A stretch of DNA of 64,000 nt from Halorubrum depositum. GTDB lineage: Archaea > Halobacteriota > Halobacteria > Halobacteriales > Haloferacaceae. Location of the stretch: positions 186,001 to 250,000 of the forward strand of contig NZ_VCNM01000002.1 in the NCBI RefSeq assembly GCF_007671725.1. Reading direction: 5' to 3'. A model generated the notes under the pieces. It worked only from the letters and a program-made list of their open reading frames with translations. It did no database searches and had not been told where the DNA came from. A program made the translations under genes and the position numbers. Below, in pieces: positions 26,483 through 35,740 of the stretch (position 1 is the stretch's first letter; the number at the start of each line of letters is the position of its first letter).

Positions 26483-27670
26483 ATGAACCGGACACGCCTC
26501 GAAGAGACGCTCTCCGCGGTCGACACGGACGGATACCTGCTCGACGCGTCACAGGAGGACGCGAACCAGCTGTACCTCTCCGGGTTCACCGGCCCGGACC
26601 CGTTCCTGACGCTGTACGCCGACGGCGAGGTCCACGTGCTCGTCTCCGGGCTGGAGTACGGGCGAGCGAAGGCGGAGGCCGCCGCCGACACCGTCGAGCG
26701 GCACGCCGACTACGACTACGAGTACGGCGGCCGCGAGGAGCGGTACGACATGTACGCCGACTTCGTCCGCGACAAGGGCGTCGAGTCGGTGTCGATGCCG
26801 CCCCGCGGCCCGGTGGGCACCGCCGACGCGATGCGCGAGCGCGGGGTCGACGTCGCGGTCGACGGCGACGACCTCCTCCGCGAGGTCCGCGCGGTGAAGA
26901 CCGACGAGGAGGTCGAGGCGATCCGCGACGCGCAGCGGGCGAACGAGGCCGCGATGCGCGCCGCCGAGGAGCTGCTCGCGAGCGCGGACGTGGCGGGAGA
27001 GGGGGACGGCGCCGACGGCGACGCCGAGCCCGGGACGCTCCTGCTCGCGGACGGCGAGCCGCTCACCAGCGAGCGCGTCGCCGAGGAGATCGAGGTGACC
27101 CTGCTCCGCCACGGCTGCGCGCTCGACGAGACGATCGTGGCCGGCGGCGCGCAGGCGGCCGACCCCCACGACCGCGGCTCCGGCCCGCTCCGGGCGAACG
27201 AGGCGATCATTATCGATATTTTCCCCCGGTCGAAGGCGACGAAGTACAACGCCGACATGACCCGGACGTTCTGCGTCGGCGAGCCGCCGGCCGCCCTCCG
27301 CGAGTGGTACGACCTCACCGAACGCGCGCTGGCGGCCGCGCTCGACGCGGTCGAGCCGGGCGCGACCGGCGAGGACGTCCACGCCGCGGCCTGCGAGGTG
27401 TACGAGGAGGCCGGCGAGCCGACGTTCCGCACCGACCCCGAGACGGAGACGGGGTTCATCCACTCGACCGGCCACGGGATCGGGCTCGACGTCCACGAGT
27501 CCCCGCGCCTCGCGAGCGGCGGCGGCGAGCTGGAGCCCGGCCACGTGGTCACCGTCGAGCCGGGGCTGTACGACCCCGACGTCGGCGGCGTCCGGATCGA
27601 GGACCTCGTGGTGGTCACCGAGGACGGGTACGAGAACCTCACCGAGTACCCGATCGCGTTCGAGGTCTGA
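26483..27670 (+). CDS. M24 family metallopeptidase (Xaa-Pro aminopeptidase-like)
   Basis: 395 residues. An N-terminal creatinase-like domain is followed by the pita-bread catalytic domain. The metal ligands are in IIIDIFPRSKATKYNADMTR (two Asp), HSTGHGIGLDVHESP (His), TVEPGLYDP (Glu) and GVRIEDLVVV (Glu). It should remove N-terminal residues preceding proline or cleave X-Pro dipeptides. The ATG at 26483 is chosen with an ACCGATTTGG box about 28 bases upstream; an upstream GTG extension carries no family sequence. Confidence 0.94.
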   Translation: MNRTRLEETLSAVDTDGYLLDASQEDANQLYLSGFTGPDPFLTLYADGEVHVLVSGLEYGRAKAEAAADTVERHADYDYEYGGREERYDMYADFVRDKGVESVSMPPRGPVGTADAMRERGVDVAVDGDDLLREVRAVKTDEEVEAIRDAQRANEAAMRAAEELLASADVAGEGDGADGDAEPGTLLLADGEPLTSERVAEEIEVTLLRHGCALDETIVAGGAQAADPHDRGSGPLRANEAIIIDIFPRSKATKYNADMTRTFCVGEPPAALREWYDLTERALAAALDAVEPGATGEDVHAAACEVYEEAGEPTFRTDPETETGFIHSTGHGIGLDVHESPRLASGGGELEPGHVVTVEPGLYDPDVGGVRIEDLVVVTEDGYENLTEYPIAFEV

Positions 27671-27805
27671 CGGGGCTCGGCCGTCGCGGTCGGCGAGGGC
27701 GCGAGCGACGCGGTCGCCGGCGCCCCCGCCGACCGGTGCCACACCACACTCGGCCCGACTGGCCGCGACCGGAACCCGCTTTGACCCGGGTCGAGAACGG
27801 CGCCC

Positions 27806-28990
27806 GTGAACTGGCGGTACCGGCACACGGCGCTCGCCCTCTGCACGCTCGCGTTCACCGCGACGATGGTCGCGCGGCTGGTCATCAGCCCGCTGGTCCC
27901 GCAGATCACGACGCGGTTCGGCGTCACGAACGCGACGGTCGGCCTCGCGCTCTCGGGGATGTGGCTGGCGTACGCGCTCGCACAGTTCCCCTCCGGCGTG
28001 CTCGGCGACCGGTACGGGGAGCGCGCCGTCATCCTGACCGCGGTCGGGGCCACCGCGGTCGCCTCCCTGCTGATCGCCGTCTCCCCGTCGATCGCCGTCT
28101 TCATGCTGTTCACGGTGATCCTCGGCGCGGGCGCCGGGCTCCACTACTCGGTGGCGACGACGTTCCTCGCCAAGCAGTTCGACGACATCGGTCGCGCCAT
28201 CGGCGTCCACGTCGCCGGCGGGCCGATCGCCGGGCTCGCCGCGCCGCCGCTCGCCGCGCTCGTCGGGTCCCGGTACGGCTGGCGGGCCGGGATCCTCCTC
28301 GGCGCCGCGGTCGCGGTGCCCGTGTTCGCCCTGTTCGCGTGGCGGGTGCGGCCCACGGAGCCGGTCCGGCCCGACCAGGCGATCCGCGAGCGGTTCGAGC
28401 TCGCGGCTCTCGTCGAACTGCTCTCGCGGCCGCCGATCCTCTACACGACCGCGCTGGCGACGATGGGAGCGTTCACGTGGCAGGCGACCGCGTCGTTCCT
28501 CCCGACGTTCCTCGACGTCGGGAGCGGCCTCTCGACGGCGCTGTCGGCGCTGCTGTTCTCGCTGTACTTCCTCGTCCACGGCGGGACCCAACCGGTCACG
28601 GGCTCGCTCTCCGATCGGTTCGGCCGCGACGTGACGGCCATGGGAACGATGAGCGCGGGGATCGTCGGCTACGGGCTCCTCGTCGCGACGGCGCGGTTCG
28701 GCCTCGGGCTCGCCCCGACGGTCGCCGCCGTCTGTTTCGTCGGCGTCGCGATGTCGTGGGGCGCGCCCGTCCAGTCGCGGTTCATGGACCTGCTCTCCGA
28801 CGCCGAGCGCGGCGCCGGCTTCGGGCTCGTCCGGACCGCGTACATGGTGCTCGGGGCGTCCGGCAGCGTCGTCGTCGGGACCGTCTCCGACGTCGCGGGC
28901 TGGGAGGCAGCCTTCGGCCTGCTCGCGGGCGTGATGGCGCTCGGGCTGGTCACGCTGCTCGCGAACCGGGCGCTGAGACTAGGCTACTGA
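27806..28990 (+). CDS. MFS transporter
   Basis: 394 residues with 12 predicted membrane helices. The MFS motif between helices 2 and 3 is visible as GVLGDRYGERAVIL, and its second-half copy as GSLSDRFGRDVTAMG. The substrate is unknown. The start is a GTG with a CTTTGA box about 27 bases upstream, which fits a leaderless mRNA. Confidence 0.92.
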   Translation: MNWRYRHTALALCTLAFTATMVARLVISPLVPQITTRFGVTNATVGLALSGMWLAYALAQFPSGVLGDRYGERAVILTAVGATAVASLLIAVSPSIAVFMLFTVILGAGAGLHYSVATTFLAKQFDDIGRAIGVHVAGGPIAGLAAPPLAALVGSRYGWRAGILLGAAVAVPVFALFAWRVRPTEPVRPDQAIRERFELAALVELLSRPPILYTTALATMGAFTWQATASFLPTFLDVGSGLSTALSALLFSLYFLVHGGTQPVTGSLSDRFGRDVTAMGTMSAGIVGYGLLVATARFGLGLAPTVAAVCFVGVAMSWGAPVQSRFMDLLSDAERGAGFGLVRTAYMVLGASGSVVVGTVSDVAGWEAAFGLLAGVMALGLVTLLANRALRLGY

Positions 28991-29023
28991 CGGGAGCGGT
29001 GAGCGGCGGAAAAGCGGGCCCGC

Positions 29024-29260
29024 CTACAGTCGGTCGTCTTCGAGGCTACCGGGGTCCTCGGCGGTGTCGAACATGTTGTTCTCCGCGCCGTCGAGCATCT
29101 CGTCGCGCGGTTCGTCGTCGACGACGCTCACGTTGTACGCCTCGATGCCGGAGGCGATCAGGTCCTCGGCGGCCTGTTCCTCGGAGACGAACTCCTGGTC
29201 GGCGAGCTGCTGGAACTCCGCGTAGACGTCGTCCGAGAGGTTCAGTTCGAAGGTCGGCAT
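29024..29260 (-). CDS. Small ribbon-helix-helix-like protein with acidic tail
   Basis: 78 residues. The first 45 residues (MPTFELNLSDDVYAEFQQLA ... FVSEEQAAEDLIASGIEAY) have the strand-helix-helix pattern of Arc/MetJ-type RHH proteins; the rest is strongly acidic. No partner toxin gene is adjacent, so a DNA-binding role is only probable. A CTTAAAA box on the minus strand (29284-29290) lies 24-30 bases upstream of the ATG. Confidence 0.78.
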   Translation of the reverse strand: MPTFELNLSDDVYAEFQQLADQEFVSEEQAAEDLIASGIEAYNVSVVDDEPRDEMLDGAENNMFDTAEDPGSLEDDRL

Positions 29261-29706
29261 ACCCCCTCGTTCCGGCCGGACGCTTTTAAGTTGATCCCTC
29301 GGCCGGGCCGACCGTTCGGTCCGGCGACCGTGTCCACGCTTTTTGCCACCTCGTCGTGCGAGCCGCCGATGCGGGTCGCGACCGAGACGGTGCTCCGGCG
29401 GTGTTCTCCGACGACCGTATTTAAACCGCCGAACAGTTCGGGAGTAGCCGTTTCCCCGTTTCCGGCGTAGAGATATGTACATATTACCGACACGCACACC
29501 CCGACCAGGGCGGGACTCTTTCACGGGCGGGGTCGCCTCGCTCGAACCGCGCCGAAGCGACACCGCCCGGACTCCCCCGGGCGCGGAACGGCGGGCGCGA
29601 GTCTCGACCCCGACCGGCCGCGAGGTACCGTCACGGGAGAACCGGCGTCGCGGTCGCCGGGATCTCCCCGGACCGCCAAGAGACTGATTCACCCACACTT
29701 CACACC
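29261..29706. other. 446-base region upstream of the nitrate reductase operon
   Basis: Contains the promoter of the small minus-strand gene, a strong plus-strand TATTTAAA box with an adjacent dyad (29418-29441), and a 12-bp palindrome ATATGTACATAT at 29473-29484. Possible short frames here are arginine-rich and lack family resemblance, so no gene is called. The stretch 29490-29690 shows nothing I can interpret. Confidence 0.6.
29418..29441 (+). promoter_or_regulatory. TATA box with adjoining inverted repeat, candidate regulated promoter
   Basis: TATTTAAA (29418-29425) is followed after 3 bases by CCGAAC-A-GTTCGG, a perfect 6-bp inverted repeat with a 1-base centre (29429-29441). A dyad directly downstream of the TATA box would overlap polymerase binding. 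The nearest downstream gene begins at 29707, implying a leader of about 260 bases if this serves the nitrate reductase operon. An oxygen or nitrate responsive regulator is plausible but unproven. Confidence 0.5.
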
Positions 29707-30330
29707 ATGGACCGACGAACGGCCGTCGTTCTCCTCGTCGTGCTCGCCGTGCTGCTCCCGACCTGGTACGTCGGGATGCACGGGGAGCCGTCGTCGGAGG
29801 ATATCAGGATCGATCAGAGCGTCAGCGAGATGCAACCACTCGAGGGCATCGTCGACGCGCCGACGAAGCTCTCGCCGAGCCAAGTCGGCGTCATCGTCTG
29901 GGTCGCGCTGCTGGCGCTGCTCGGCGCCGTGGCCTTCTTCCACCGCTTCATGAACCGCGCGGCGCGTCCCGACGAGCAGGGAGGCGGCGCCCCCGACTCG
30001 GCCGCCACCGACGGGGGCGCGGCCCGCGCCCGGCCCTCCGAGCGGTCGGACGGGCTCACCTTCCCGTGGCTGGAGACGGACGACCGGTGGGTCGTGGAGT
30101 ACAAGGACGCCAGCGACGCAATCGAGGGGCTCGTGGCGATGGGCGGGCTCACCGTCCTCGCCATCGTCTTCGCCGCGCTGTTCACCGCCGAGTACCTGAC
30201 GCTGGCGCGCACCCAGTACTTCGGCCTCTACGCGTTCGGGCTGTTCATGTCCCTCCTCGGTTCGACCGTCTCCTACTACGCCTGGTTCATGCCCCACGTC
30301 GAGGTCGCCGAGCGGAGGGATCACGGATGA
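29707..30330 (+). CDS. Membrane protein, first gene of the nitrate reductase operon
   Basis: 207 residues with about four hydrophobic segments (residues 5-23, 60-80, 145-162, 172-195) and a hydrophilic acidic middle. This position is occupied in other haloarchaeal nar operons by a small membrane protein (often called narA) preceding the Rieske gene. It lacks heme or Fe-S motifs and probably anchors or assembles the Rieske/cytochrome b module. Its stop overlaps the next start in an ATGA. Confidence 0.8.
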   Translation: MDRRTAVVLLVVLAVLLPTWYVGMHGEPSSEDIRIDQSVSEMQPLEGIVDAPTKLSPSQVGVIVWVALLALLGAVAFFHRFMNRAARPDEQGGGAPDSAATDGGAARARPSERSDGLTFPWLETDDRWVVEYKDASDAIEGLVAMGGLTVLAIVFAALFTAEYLTLARTQYFGLYAFGLFMSLLGSTVSYYAWFMPHVEVAERRDHG

Positions 30331-31061
30331 CCGGTGACGCGACCGCCCCCGACCGCGACGGGCGAGAGGGGCACGAGGGCGGCGACTCCGACGGTTCCGA
30401 CGGACGCGCCCTCCCCGAGAGCGGCGACCGCTGTGACGCCTGTCCCGAGGGAGACGACGGGATCGCGGTCGACCCCACCATCTACGAGTCGTTCTGGCGG
30501 GACGCGCGGGCCGAGCTCGAGCGGCGCGACTACGCGAAGCTGCTCGCGACCGTGGGCGGGATCACCGCGGTCGGCAGTCTCGCCGCGCCGGTCGCCGGGC
30601 TGACGCGCGTCTTCGACCGCAAGTACCAGGGCCCGGTGTACACCGACGGGGTCCCGCTCGTCGACGCTGCGGGCGAGCGGGTCGGAGAGGACCGCCTCTC
30701 CCCGGGCGAACTGCTCACCGTGTTCCCGGAGCCGCGGCCGGGGATCGAGGACGCGCCGACCCTCCTGGTCCGGTTCGAGGAGTCAGCGTACGCGAGCGAG
30801 GTGCGCGACGAGTACGTCGTCAGCGGCTACGCCGCCTTCTCGAAGGTCTGCACCCACGCCGGCTGCATGGTCGACGGCCGCGACGGCACCGTGCTCGTCT
30901 GTCCGTGTCACTCCGGCCGCTTCGATCCGACGACCGGGGCGCGGGTCGTCGGCGGACCGCCGCCGCGGTCGCTCCCGCAGCTCCCGATCACGGTGTCGAG
31001 CGACGGGTACCTCGTCGCGACCGGCGACTTCCAGGGGCCCGTCGGCGCGGGGGGTGAGTGA
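30327..31061 (+). CDS. narB: Rieske [2Fe-2S] protein of the nitrate reductase operon
   Basis: 244 residues. Box 1 is CTHAGC (Cys175, His177, Cys180) and box 2 is CPCHSG (Cys192, Cys194, His195), so cluster ligands and the disulfide pair are complete. A single hydrophobic helix at about 72-93 anchors it. An extra CDAC pair near residue 36 is unusual. It should carry electrons from quinol oxidation by cytochrome b to the NarGH complex on the outer side. Its stop overlaps the cytochrome b start by one base (TGATG). Confidence 0.93.
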   Translation: MTGDATAPDRDGREGHEGGDSDGSDGRALPESGDRCDACPEGDDGIAVDPTIYESFWRDARAELERRDYAKLLATVGGITAVGSLAAPVAGLTRVFDRKYQGPVYTDGVPLVDAAGERVGEDRLSPGELLTVFPEPRPGIEDAPTLLVRFEESAYASEVRDEYVVSGYAAFSKVCTHAGCMVDGRDGTVLVCPCHSGRFDPTTGARVVGGPPPRSLPQLPITVSSDGYLVATGDFQGPVGAGGE

Positions 31062-32566
31062 TGTCTCGGACCGACGCCGCGTCCGACCGGGCCCGAGACG
31101 TCTACGACTGGGTCGACTCCCGGCTCGACGTAGACGACGCGAGCGACTTCCTCGGGAAAGCGTTCCCGGCGGAGGACTCGTTCCTCCTCGGCGAGGTGGC
31201 GCTGTTCTGTTTCGTCATCCTCGTGTCGACGGGCACCTTCCTCGCGTTCTTCTACGAGCCGAGCACGGCGCCCGTCGAGTACGCCGGCAGCGTCGTCCGC
31301 TATCAGGGCGAGGAGGTCCCGGCCGCGTTCAAGAGCGTGCTCAACATCACCTACGACGTCCCGTTCGGGATGTTCCTGCGACGTATGCACCACTGGGCGG
31401 CGCACCTGTTCGTCGCCGCCATCGCGCTCCACATGCTCCGCGTGTTCTTCACCGGCGCGTACCGCAACCCCCGCGAGCCGAACTGGGTCGTCGGGACGGG
31501 GCTCGCCGGACTGGCGATGTTCGCCGCGTACACGGGGTACTCGCTCCCGTACGACGAGTTCGCGAGCACGGCGGTCGGGATCGGCTACAACGTCGCCAGC
31601 TCGATCCCCGTCGTGGGCGACCCGGTCGCGAGCATCGTGTTCGGCGGCCAGTTTCCGACGAGCGCGACGATCCCCCGGCTGTTCTTCCTCCACGTGTTCC
31701 TCATCCCGGCCGCGATCGCCGGGCTCATCGCCGTCCACATGGCGATCCTGCTCCGGCAGAAACACACCGAGGGCCAGCGCGACGGCGACGTCGCGCCGGC
31801 GAGTCGGGAAACCGCCGAGAGCGCCCGTCCGGCGCAGGACGCCGGTCCGGCAGGCGACGGACCGGCGGGCGCCGGATCGGCGAGCGACGCGACCGGCACG
31901 GCTGACGGGGGGCGACCGGTGCTCGACCGCGACGACGACAGCGTCGTGATCGGGCTCCCCGCGTTCCCGAACCAGACAGCGGTGAGCGCGATGGTCTTCT
32001 TCCTCACCATGGCCGTGCTCTCGCTGCTCGCGGGGTTCCTCCCCGTCCACAACATCGCCGCGTACGGCCCGAACGACCCGGCGTCGACCCCCTCGCTCAT
32101 CATGCCGGACTGGTTCCTGATGTGGGGGTACGGATTCCTGAAGCTCACCCCCTCGTGGCTGAGCTTCGACGTCCTCGGCGTCCACGTCAGCTCCGAGTTC
32201 GTGGGCGGCGTGCTGCTGCCGAGCCTGGTGTTCCTCGCCGTCGTGGTCTGGCCGTTCGTCGACCGCGCCGAGGAGCCGGAGCACTTCACGCGGAACTACC
32301 TCGACCGACCGTTCCCGACCGCGGTCGGAATCGTCGGCGTCACGCTCGTGATGGTCGCCTCCGTCGCGGGGATGGACGTCATCCTCGCGGAGATCCTCGG
32401 GACGTCGACCGCCGTGCTGCGGCCTTACCTGACCGCGGCCCTCGTCCTCGTCCCCGCCGCCGCCGGGACCGTCACGTACTGGACCCTCGGCGGGTTCGAC
32501 GACGGCTCCGGCGGGACGGGATCCGGCGACGCGCCCGGCGACACGGAGGGGGTCGCCGATGACTGA
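31061..32566 (+). CDS. narC: Cytochrome b, quinol oxidase partner of nitrate reductase
   Basis: 501 residues. The N-terminal four-helix part has the two bis-histidine heme pairs expected of a bc-type cytochrome b: His110 or His111 with His124, and His211 with His226. A hydrophilic, Gly/Ala/Asp-rich linker at about 235-295 joins it to a C-terminal subunit IV-like part with a PDWF motif (counterpart of PEWY at the quinol site). The fusion of both halves is normal in haloarchaeal nar operons. It overlaps the next gene by 8 bases. Confidence 0.93.
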   Translation: MSRTDAASDRARDVYDWVDSRLDVDDASDFLGKAFPAEDSFLLGEVALFCFVILVSTGTFLAFFYEPSTAPVEYAGSVVRYQGEEVPAAFKSVLNITYDVPFGMFLRRMHHWAAHLFVAAIALHMLRVFFTGAYRNPREPNWVVGTGLAGLAMFAAYTGYSLPYDEFASTAVGIGYNVASSIPVVGDPVASIVFGGQFPTSATIPRLFFLHVFLIPAAIAGLIAVHMAILLRQKHTEGQRDGDVAPASRETAESARPAQDAGPAGDGPAGAGSASDATGTADGGRPVLDRDDDSVVIGLPAFPNQTAVSAMVFFLTMAVLSLLAGFLPVHNIAAYGPNDPASTPSLIMPDWFLMWGYGFLKLTPSWLSFDVLGVHVSSEFVGGVLLPSLVFLAVVVWPFVDRAEEPEHFTRNYLDRPFPTAVGIVGVTLVMVASVAGMDVILAEILGTSTAVLRPYLTAALVLVPAAAGTVTYWTLGGFDDGSGGTGSGDAPGDTEGVADD

Positions 32567-32756
32567 CTCGACCCCCATCGCGAGGCTCTCGCTGTCGTCT
32601 CGCCGGTACCGGTGGGCGGACCGACTGACGAAACTGGCCGGCGTCGGGCTGATCGCCGCCGGTCTCGACGCGGGCGGCGGCACCTCGACGGGCCTGGCAC
32701 TCGCGGCCCTCGGCGCCGCGTTCGGGCTCGCGACCGTACTCATCGACAAACAATGA
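32559..32756 (+). CDS. Small membrane protein between cytochrome b and NarG
   Basis: 65 residues, with a basic N-terminus ([10 protein letters not shown]) and two hydrophobic segments ([13 protein letters not shown] and [18 protein letters not shown]). It overlaps cytochrome b by 8 bases and narG by 4 (ATGA). It matches the small orf4 position of haloarchaeal nar operons; its role is unknown, possibly a membrane anchor. Confidence 0.8.
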   Translation: MTDSTPIARLSLSSRRYRWADRLTKLAGVGLIAAGLDAGGGTSTGLALAALGAAFGLATVLIDKQ

Positions 32757-35740
32757 CTGACACGACAGACGCCACGGACGAACAGACGCGAGACGACGTC
32801 GCCGCGGCCCGTCGCGACTTCCTGAAGGGAGTCGGGGCGGCCGCCGCCGTCGGCGCGACCGGACTGGGGAGCGCACAGGACCTCACGGAGATGAACGCGC
32901 TGGAGGTCGTCGACGACCCGATCGGCGACTACCCGTACCGAGACTGGGAGGACCTCTACCGCGAGGAGTGGGACTGGGACGACACGGCCCGCTCCACCCA
33001 CAGCGTGAACTGCACGGGGAGCTGCTCCTGGCAGGTGTACACCCGCAACGGGCAGGTGTGGCGCGAGGAGCAGGCCGGCGACTACCCCCGGTTCGACGAG
33101 TCGCTGCCCGACCCGAACCCCCGCGGGTGTCAGAAGGGGGCCTGCTTCACCGACTACGTGAACGCTGACCACCGCGTCACCCATCCCCTCCGGCGGACCG
33201 GGGAACGGGGCGAGGGGAAGTGGGAGCGGGTCTCGTGGGACGAGGCGCTCACCGAGATCGCCGAAGAGGTCGTCGACGCGGTCGAAGACGAAGAGTACGA
33301 CGCGATAAGCGGCTTCACGCCGATCCCCGCGATGAGCCCCGTCTCGTTCGCCTCCGGGAGCCGCCTTATCAACCTGCTCGGCGGCGTCAGCCACTCGTTT
33401 TACGACTGGTACTCCGACCTCCCGCCGGGCCAGCCGATCACGTGGGGGACCCAGACTGAGAACGCTGAGAGCGCGGACTGGTACAACGCCGACTACATCA
33501 TCGCGTGGGGCTCGAACATCAACGTCACGCGGATCCCCGACGCGAAGTACTTCCTCGAGGCGGGCTACGACGGCGCGAAGCGGGTCGGGATCTTCACCGA
33601 CTACAGCCAGACGGCGATCCACTGCGACGAGTGGATCGGCCCCGACCCCGGCTCCGATACGGCCCTCGCGCTCGGGATGGCTCGGACCATCGTCGACGAG
33701 GGGCTGTACGACGAGGGACACTTGAAAGAGCAGACCGACATGCCGCTGCTCGTCCGCGAGGACACCGGGAAGTTCCTCCGCGCGAGCGAGGTCGCCGGGC
33801 TCTCCGTCGACGCCGACCGCCCCGAGAAGGTGTTCGTCATGCAGGACGCCGACGGCGGGCTCAGGGCGGCGCCCGGCTCGCTCGGCGGGCGCGACGGCCA
33901 GCACGACGCGTCCGCGAGCATCGCGCTCGACTTCGATCCGGAGCTGGCTGCCGAACGAACGGTCGACACCGACGACGGGAGCGTCGAGACGCGGTCGGTC
34001 TGGCTGAACCTCCGCGACGAGCTGTCGGCGTACACTCCCGAACGGGTGCACGAGCTGACCGGCGTCGGAGAGTTCACTCACCGGAAGATCGCCCGCGAGT
34101 TCGCCGACGCGGACCGCGCGAAGATCATCCACGGGAAGGGGGTCAACGACTGGTACCACAACGACCTCGGGAACCGCGCGATCCAGCTCCTCGTCACGCT
34201 CACCGGGAACCTCGGCCGCCAGGGGACCGGGCTCGACCACTACGTCGGCCAGGAGAAGATCTGGACGTACAACGGCTGGCAGACCCTCTCGTTCCCGACC
34301 GGAAGCGTGCGCGGGGTGCCGACGACGCTGTGGACGTACTACCACGCCGGCATCATGGAGAACACGGACCCGGACACCGCCGCGCGGATCCGCGAGTCGG
34401 TCGAGAAGGGGTGGATGCCGCTGTACCCCAGCGAGCGCGACGACGGCTCGCGACCGGACCCGCGGGTGATGTTCGTCTGGCGCGGGAACTACTTCAACCA
34501 GGCCAAGGGCAACGTCGCGGTCGAAGAGGAGCTGTGGCCCAAGCTCGATCTGGTCGTCGACGTCAACTTCCGGATGGACTCGACCGCGCTCAACAGCGAC
34601 ATCGTCCTGCCGACGGCGAGCCACTACGAGAAGCACGACCTCTCGGAGACGGACATGCACACGTACGTGCACCCGTTCACGCCGGCCGTCGAACCCCTCG
34701 GCGAGGCCAAGACGGACTGGGAGATATTCCGGGCGCTCGCCGAGAAGATCCAAGAGGTCGCCGAAGCGCGCGACGCCGGCCCGGTCGACGATCGGAAGTT
34801 CGACCGGCGGATCGACCTCCAGTCGGTCCACGACGACTACGTCCGCGACTGGGAGACCGGCGAGGCGGACGCGCTCGCCGAGGACCGGGCGGCCGCGGAG
34901 TTCATCTTGGAGAACTCCGAGGAGACGAATCCGTCCGACACGACCGAGCGGATCGAGTTCGACGACATCGACGAACAGCCGCGACGACTCCTCGCGGCCG
35001 GCGACCACTGGACCTCCGACATCGAGGACGGGGAGGCGTACACGCCGTGGAAGGACTACGTCCAGGACAAGCAGCCGTGGCCGACGTTCACGGGTCGCCA
35101 GCAGTACTACATCGACCACGACTGGTTCTTAGAGCTGGGCGAGGAGCTCCCGACGCACAAGGAGTCGCCGGTCCTCCAGGAGAAGTCGGAGTACCCGCTC
35201 AGCTACAACACGCCGCACAGCCGGTGGTCGATCCACTCGACGTGGCGCGACGACACGAAGATGCTCCGGCTCCAGCGCGGCGAGCCGACCGTCTACCTCA
35301 ACCCCGACGACGCCGAGGAGCGCGGCATCGAGGACGGCGACACCGTGCGGGTGTACAACGACCTGGACTCGGTCGAGGTGCAGGCGAAGATCTACCCGAG
35401 CGGGGAGCCCGGCACCGCCAGGCACTTCTTCAGCTGGGAGCGGTTCCAGTACCCCGACCGGAACAACTTCAACTCGCTCGTGCCGATGTACATGAAGCCG
35501 ACGCAGCTCGTCCAGTACCCGGAGGACTCGGGCGAGCACCTCCACTTCTTCCCGAATTACTGGGGCCCGACCGGCGTGAACAGCGACGTGCGCGTCGAGG
35601 TGGAGCCCGTCGAGGGAGGAGCCGAATCGGTCGCGGGCGGCGCGGTCGACGGCGGCGAGCGTTCCGACGGCGACGCGGACGAGACCGCTCGCGGACCGCT
35701 CGATCGCGTGACCGACCTGCTCGGGGGTGGTGACCGATGA
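32753..35740 (+). CDS. narG: Respiratory nitrate reductase catalytic subunit (Mo-bisMGD)
   Basis: 995 residues. The N-terminus has a twin-arginine signal (ARRDFLKGVGAAAAVGATG, Arg20-Arg21), so the enzyme is exported folded and works on the outer face, as known for archaeal Nar. The FS0 cluster ligands are His83, Cys87, Cys91 and Cys126 (HSVNCTGSC), the histidine-type of the DMSO reductase type II family. The FYDWYSDLPP segment holds the conserved aspartates used as Mo ligand in NarG. It reduces nitrate to nitrite. The ATG at 32753 overlaps the preceding stop; a longer upstream frame is not family sequence. Confidence 0.96.
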   Translation: MTDTTDATDEQTRDDVAAARRDFLKGVGAAAAVGATGLGSAQDLTEMNALEVVDDPIGDYPYRDWEDLYREEWDWDDTARSTHSVNCTGSCSWQVYTRNGQVWREEQAGDYPRFDESLPDPNPRGCQKGACFTDYVNADHRVTHPLRRTGERGEGKWERVSWDEALTEIAEEVVDAVEDEEYDAISGFTPIPAMSPVSFASGSRLINLLGGVSHSFYDWYSDLPPGQPITWGTQTENAESADWYNADYIIAWGSNINVTRIPDAKYFLEAGYDGAKRVGIFTDYSQTAIHCDEWIGPDPGSDTALALGMARTIVDEGLYDEGHLKEQTDMPLLVREDTGKFLRASEVAGLSVDADRPEKVFVMQDADGGLRAAPGSLGGRDGQHDASASIALDFDPELAAERTVDTDDGSVETRSVWLNLRDELSAYTPERVHELTGVGEFTHRKIAREFADADRAKIIHGKGVNDWYHNDLGNRAIQLLVTLTGNLGRQGTGLDHYVGQEKIWTYNGWQTLSFPTGSVRGVPTTLWTYYHAGIMENTDPDTAARIRESVEKGWMPLYPSERDDGSRPDPRVMFVWRGNYFNQAKGNVAVEEELWPKLDLVVDVNFRMDSTALNSDIVLPTASHYEKHDLSETDMHTYVHPFTPAVEPLGEAKTDWEIFRALAEKIQEVAEARDAGPVDDRKFDRRIDLQSVHDDYVRDWETGEADALAEDRAAAEFILENSEETNPSDTTERIEFDDIDEQPRRLLAAGDHWTSDIEDGEAYTPWKDYVQDKQPWPTFTGRQQYYIDHDWFLELGEELPTHKESPVLQEKSEYPLSYNTPHSRWSIHSTWRDDTKMLRLQRGEPTVYLNPDDAEERGIEDGDTVRVYNDLDSVEVQAKIYPSGEPGTARHFFSWERFQYPDRNNFNSLVPMYMKPTQLVQYPEDSGEHLHFFPNYWGPTGVNSDVRVEVEPVEGGAESVAGGAVDGGERSDGDADETARGPLDRVTDLLGGGDR

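Noticed and set aside
29475-29687. 70-codon frame upstream of the nar operon
   Set aside because: Arginine/proline-rich with few acidic residues, unlike neighbouring haloarchaeal proteins, and lacking any motif.
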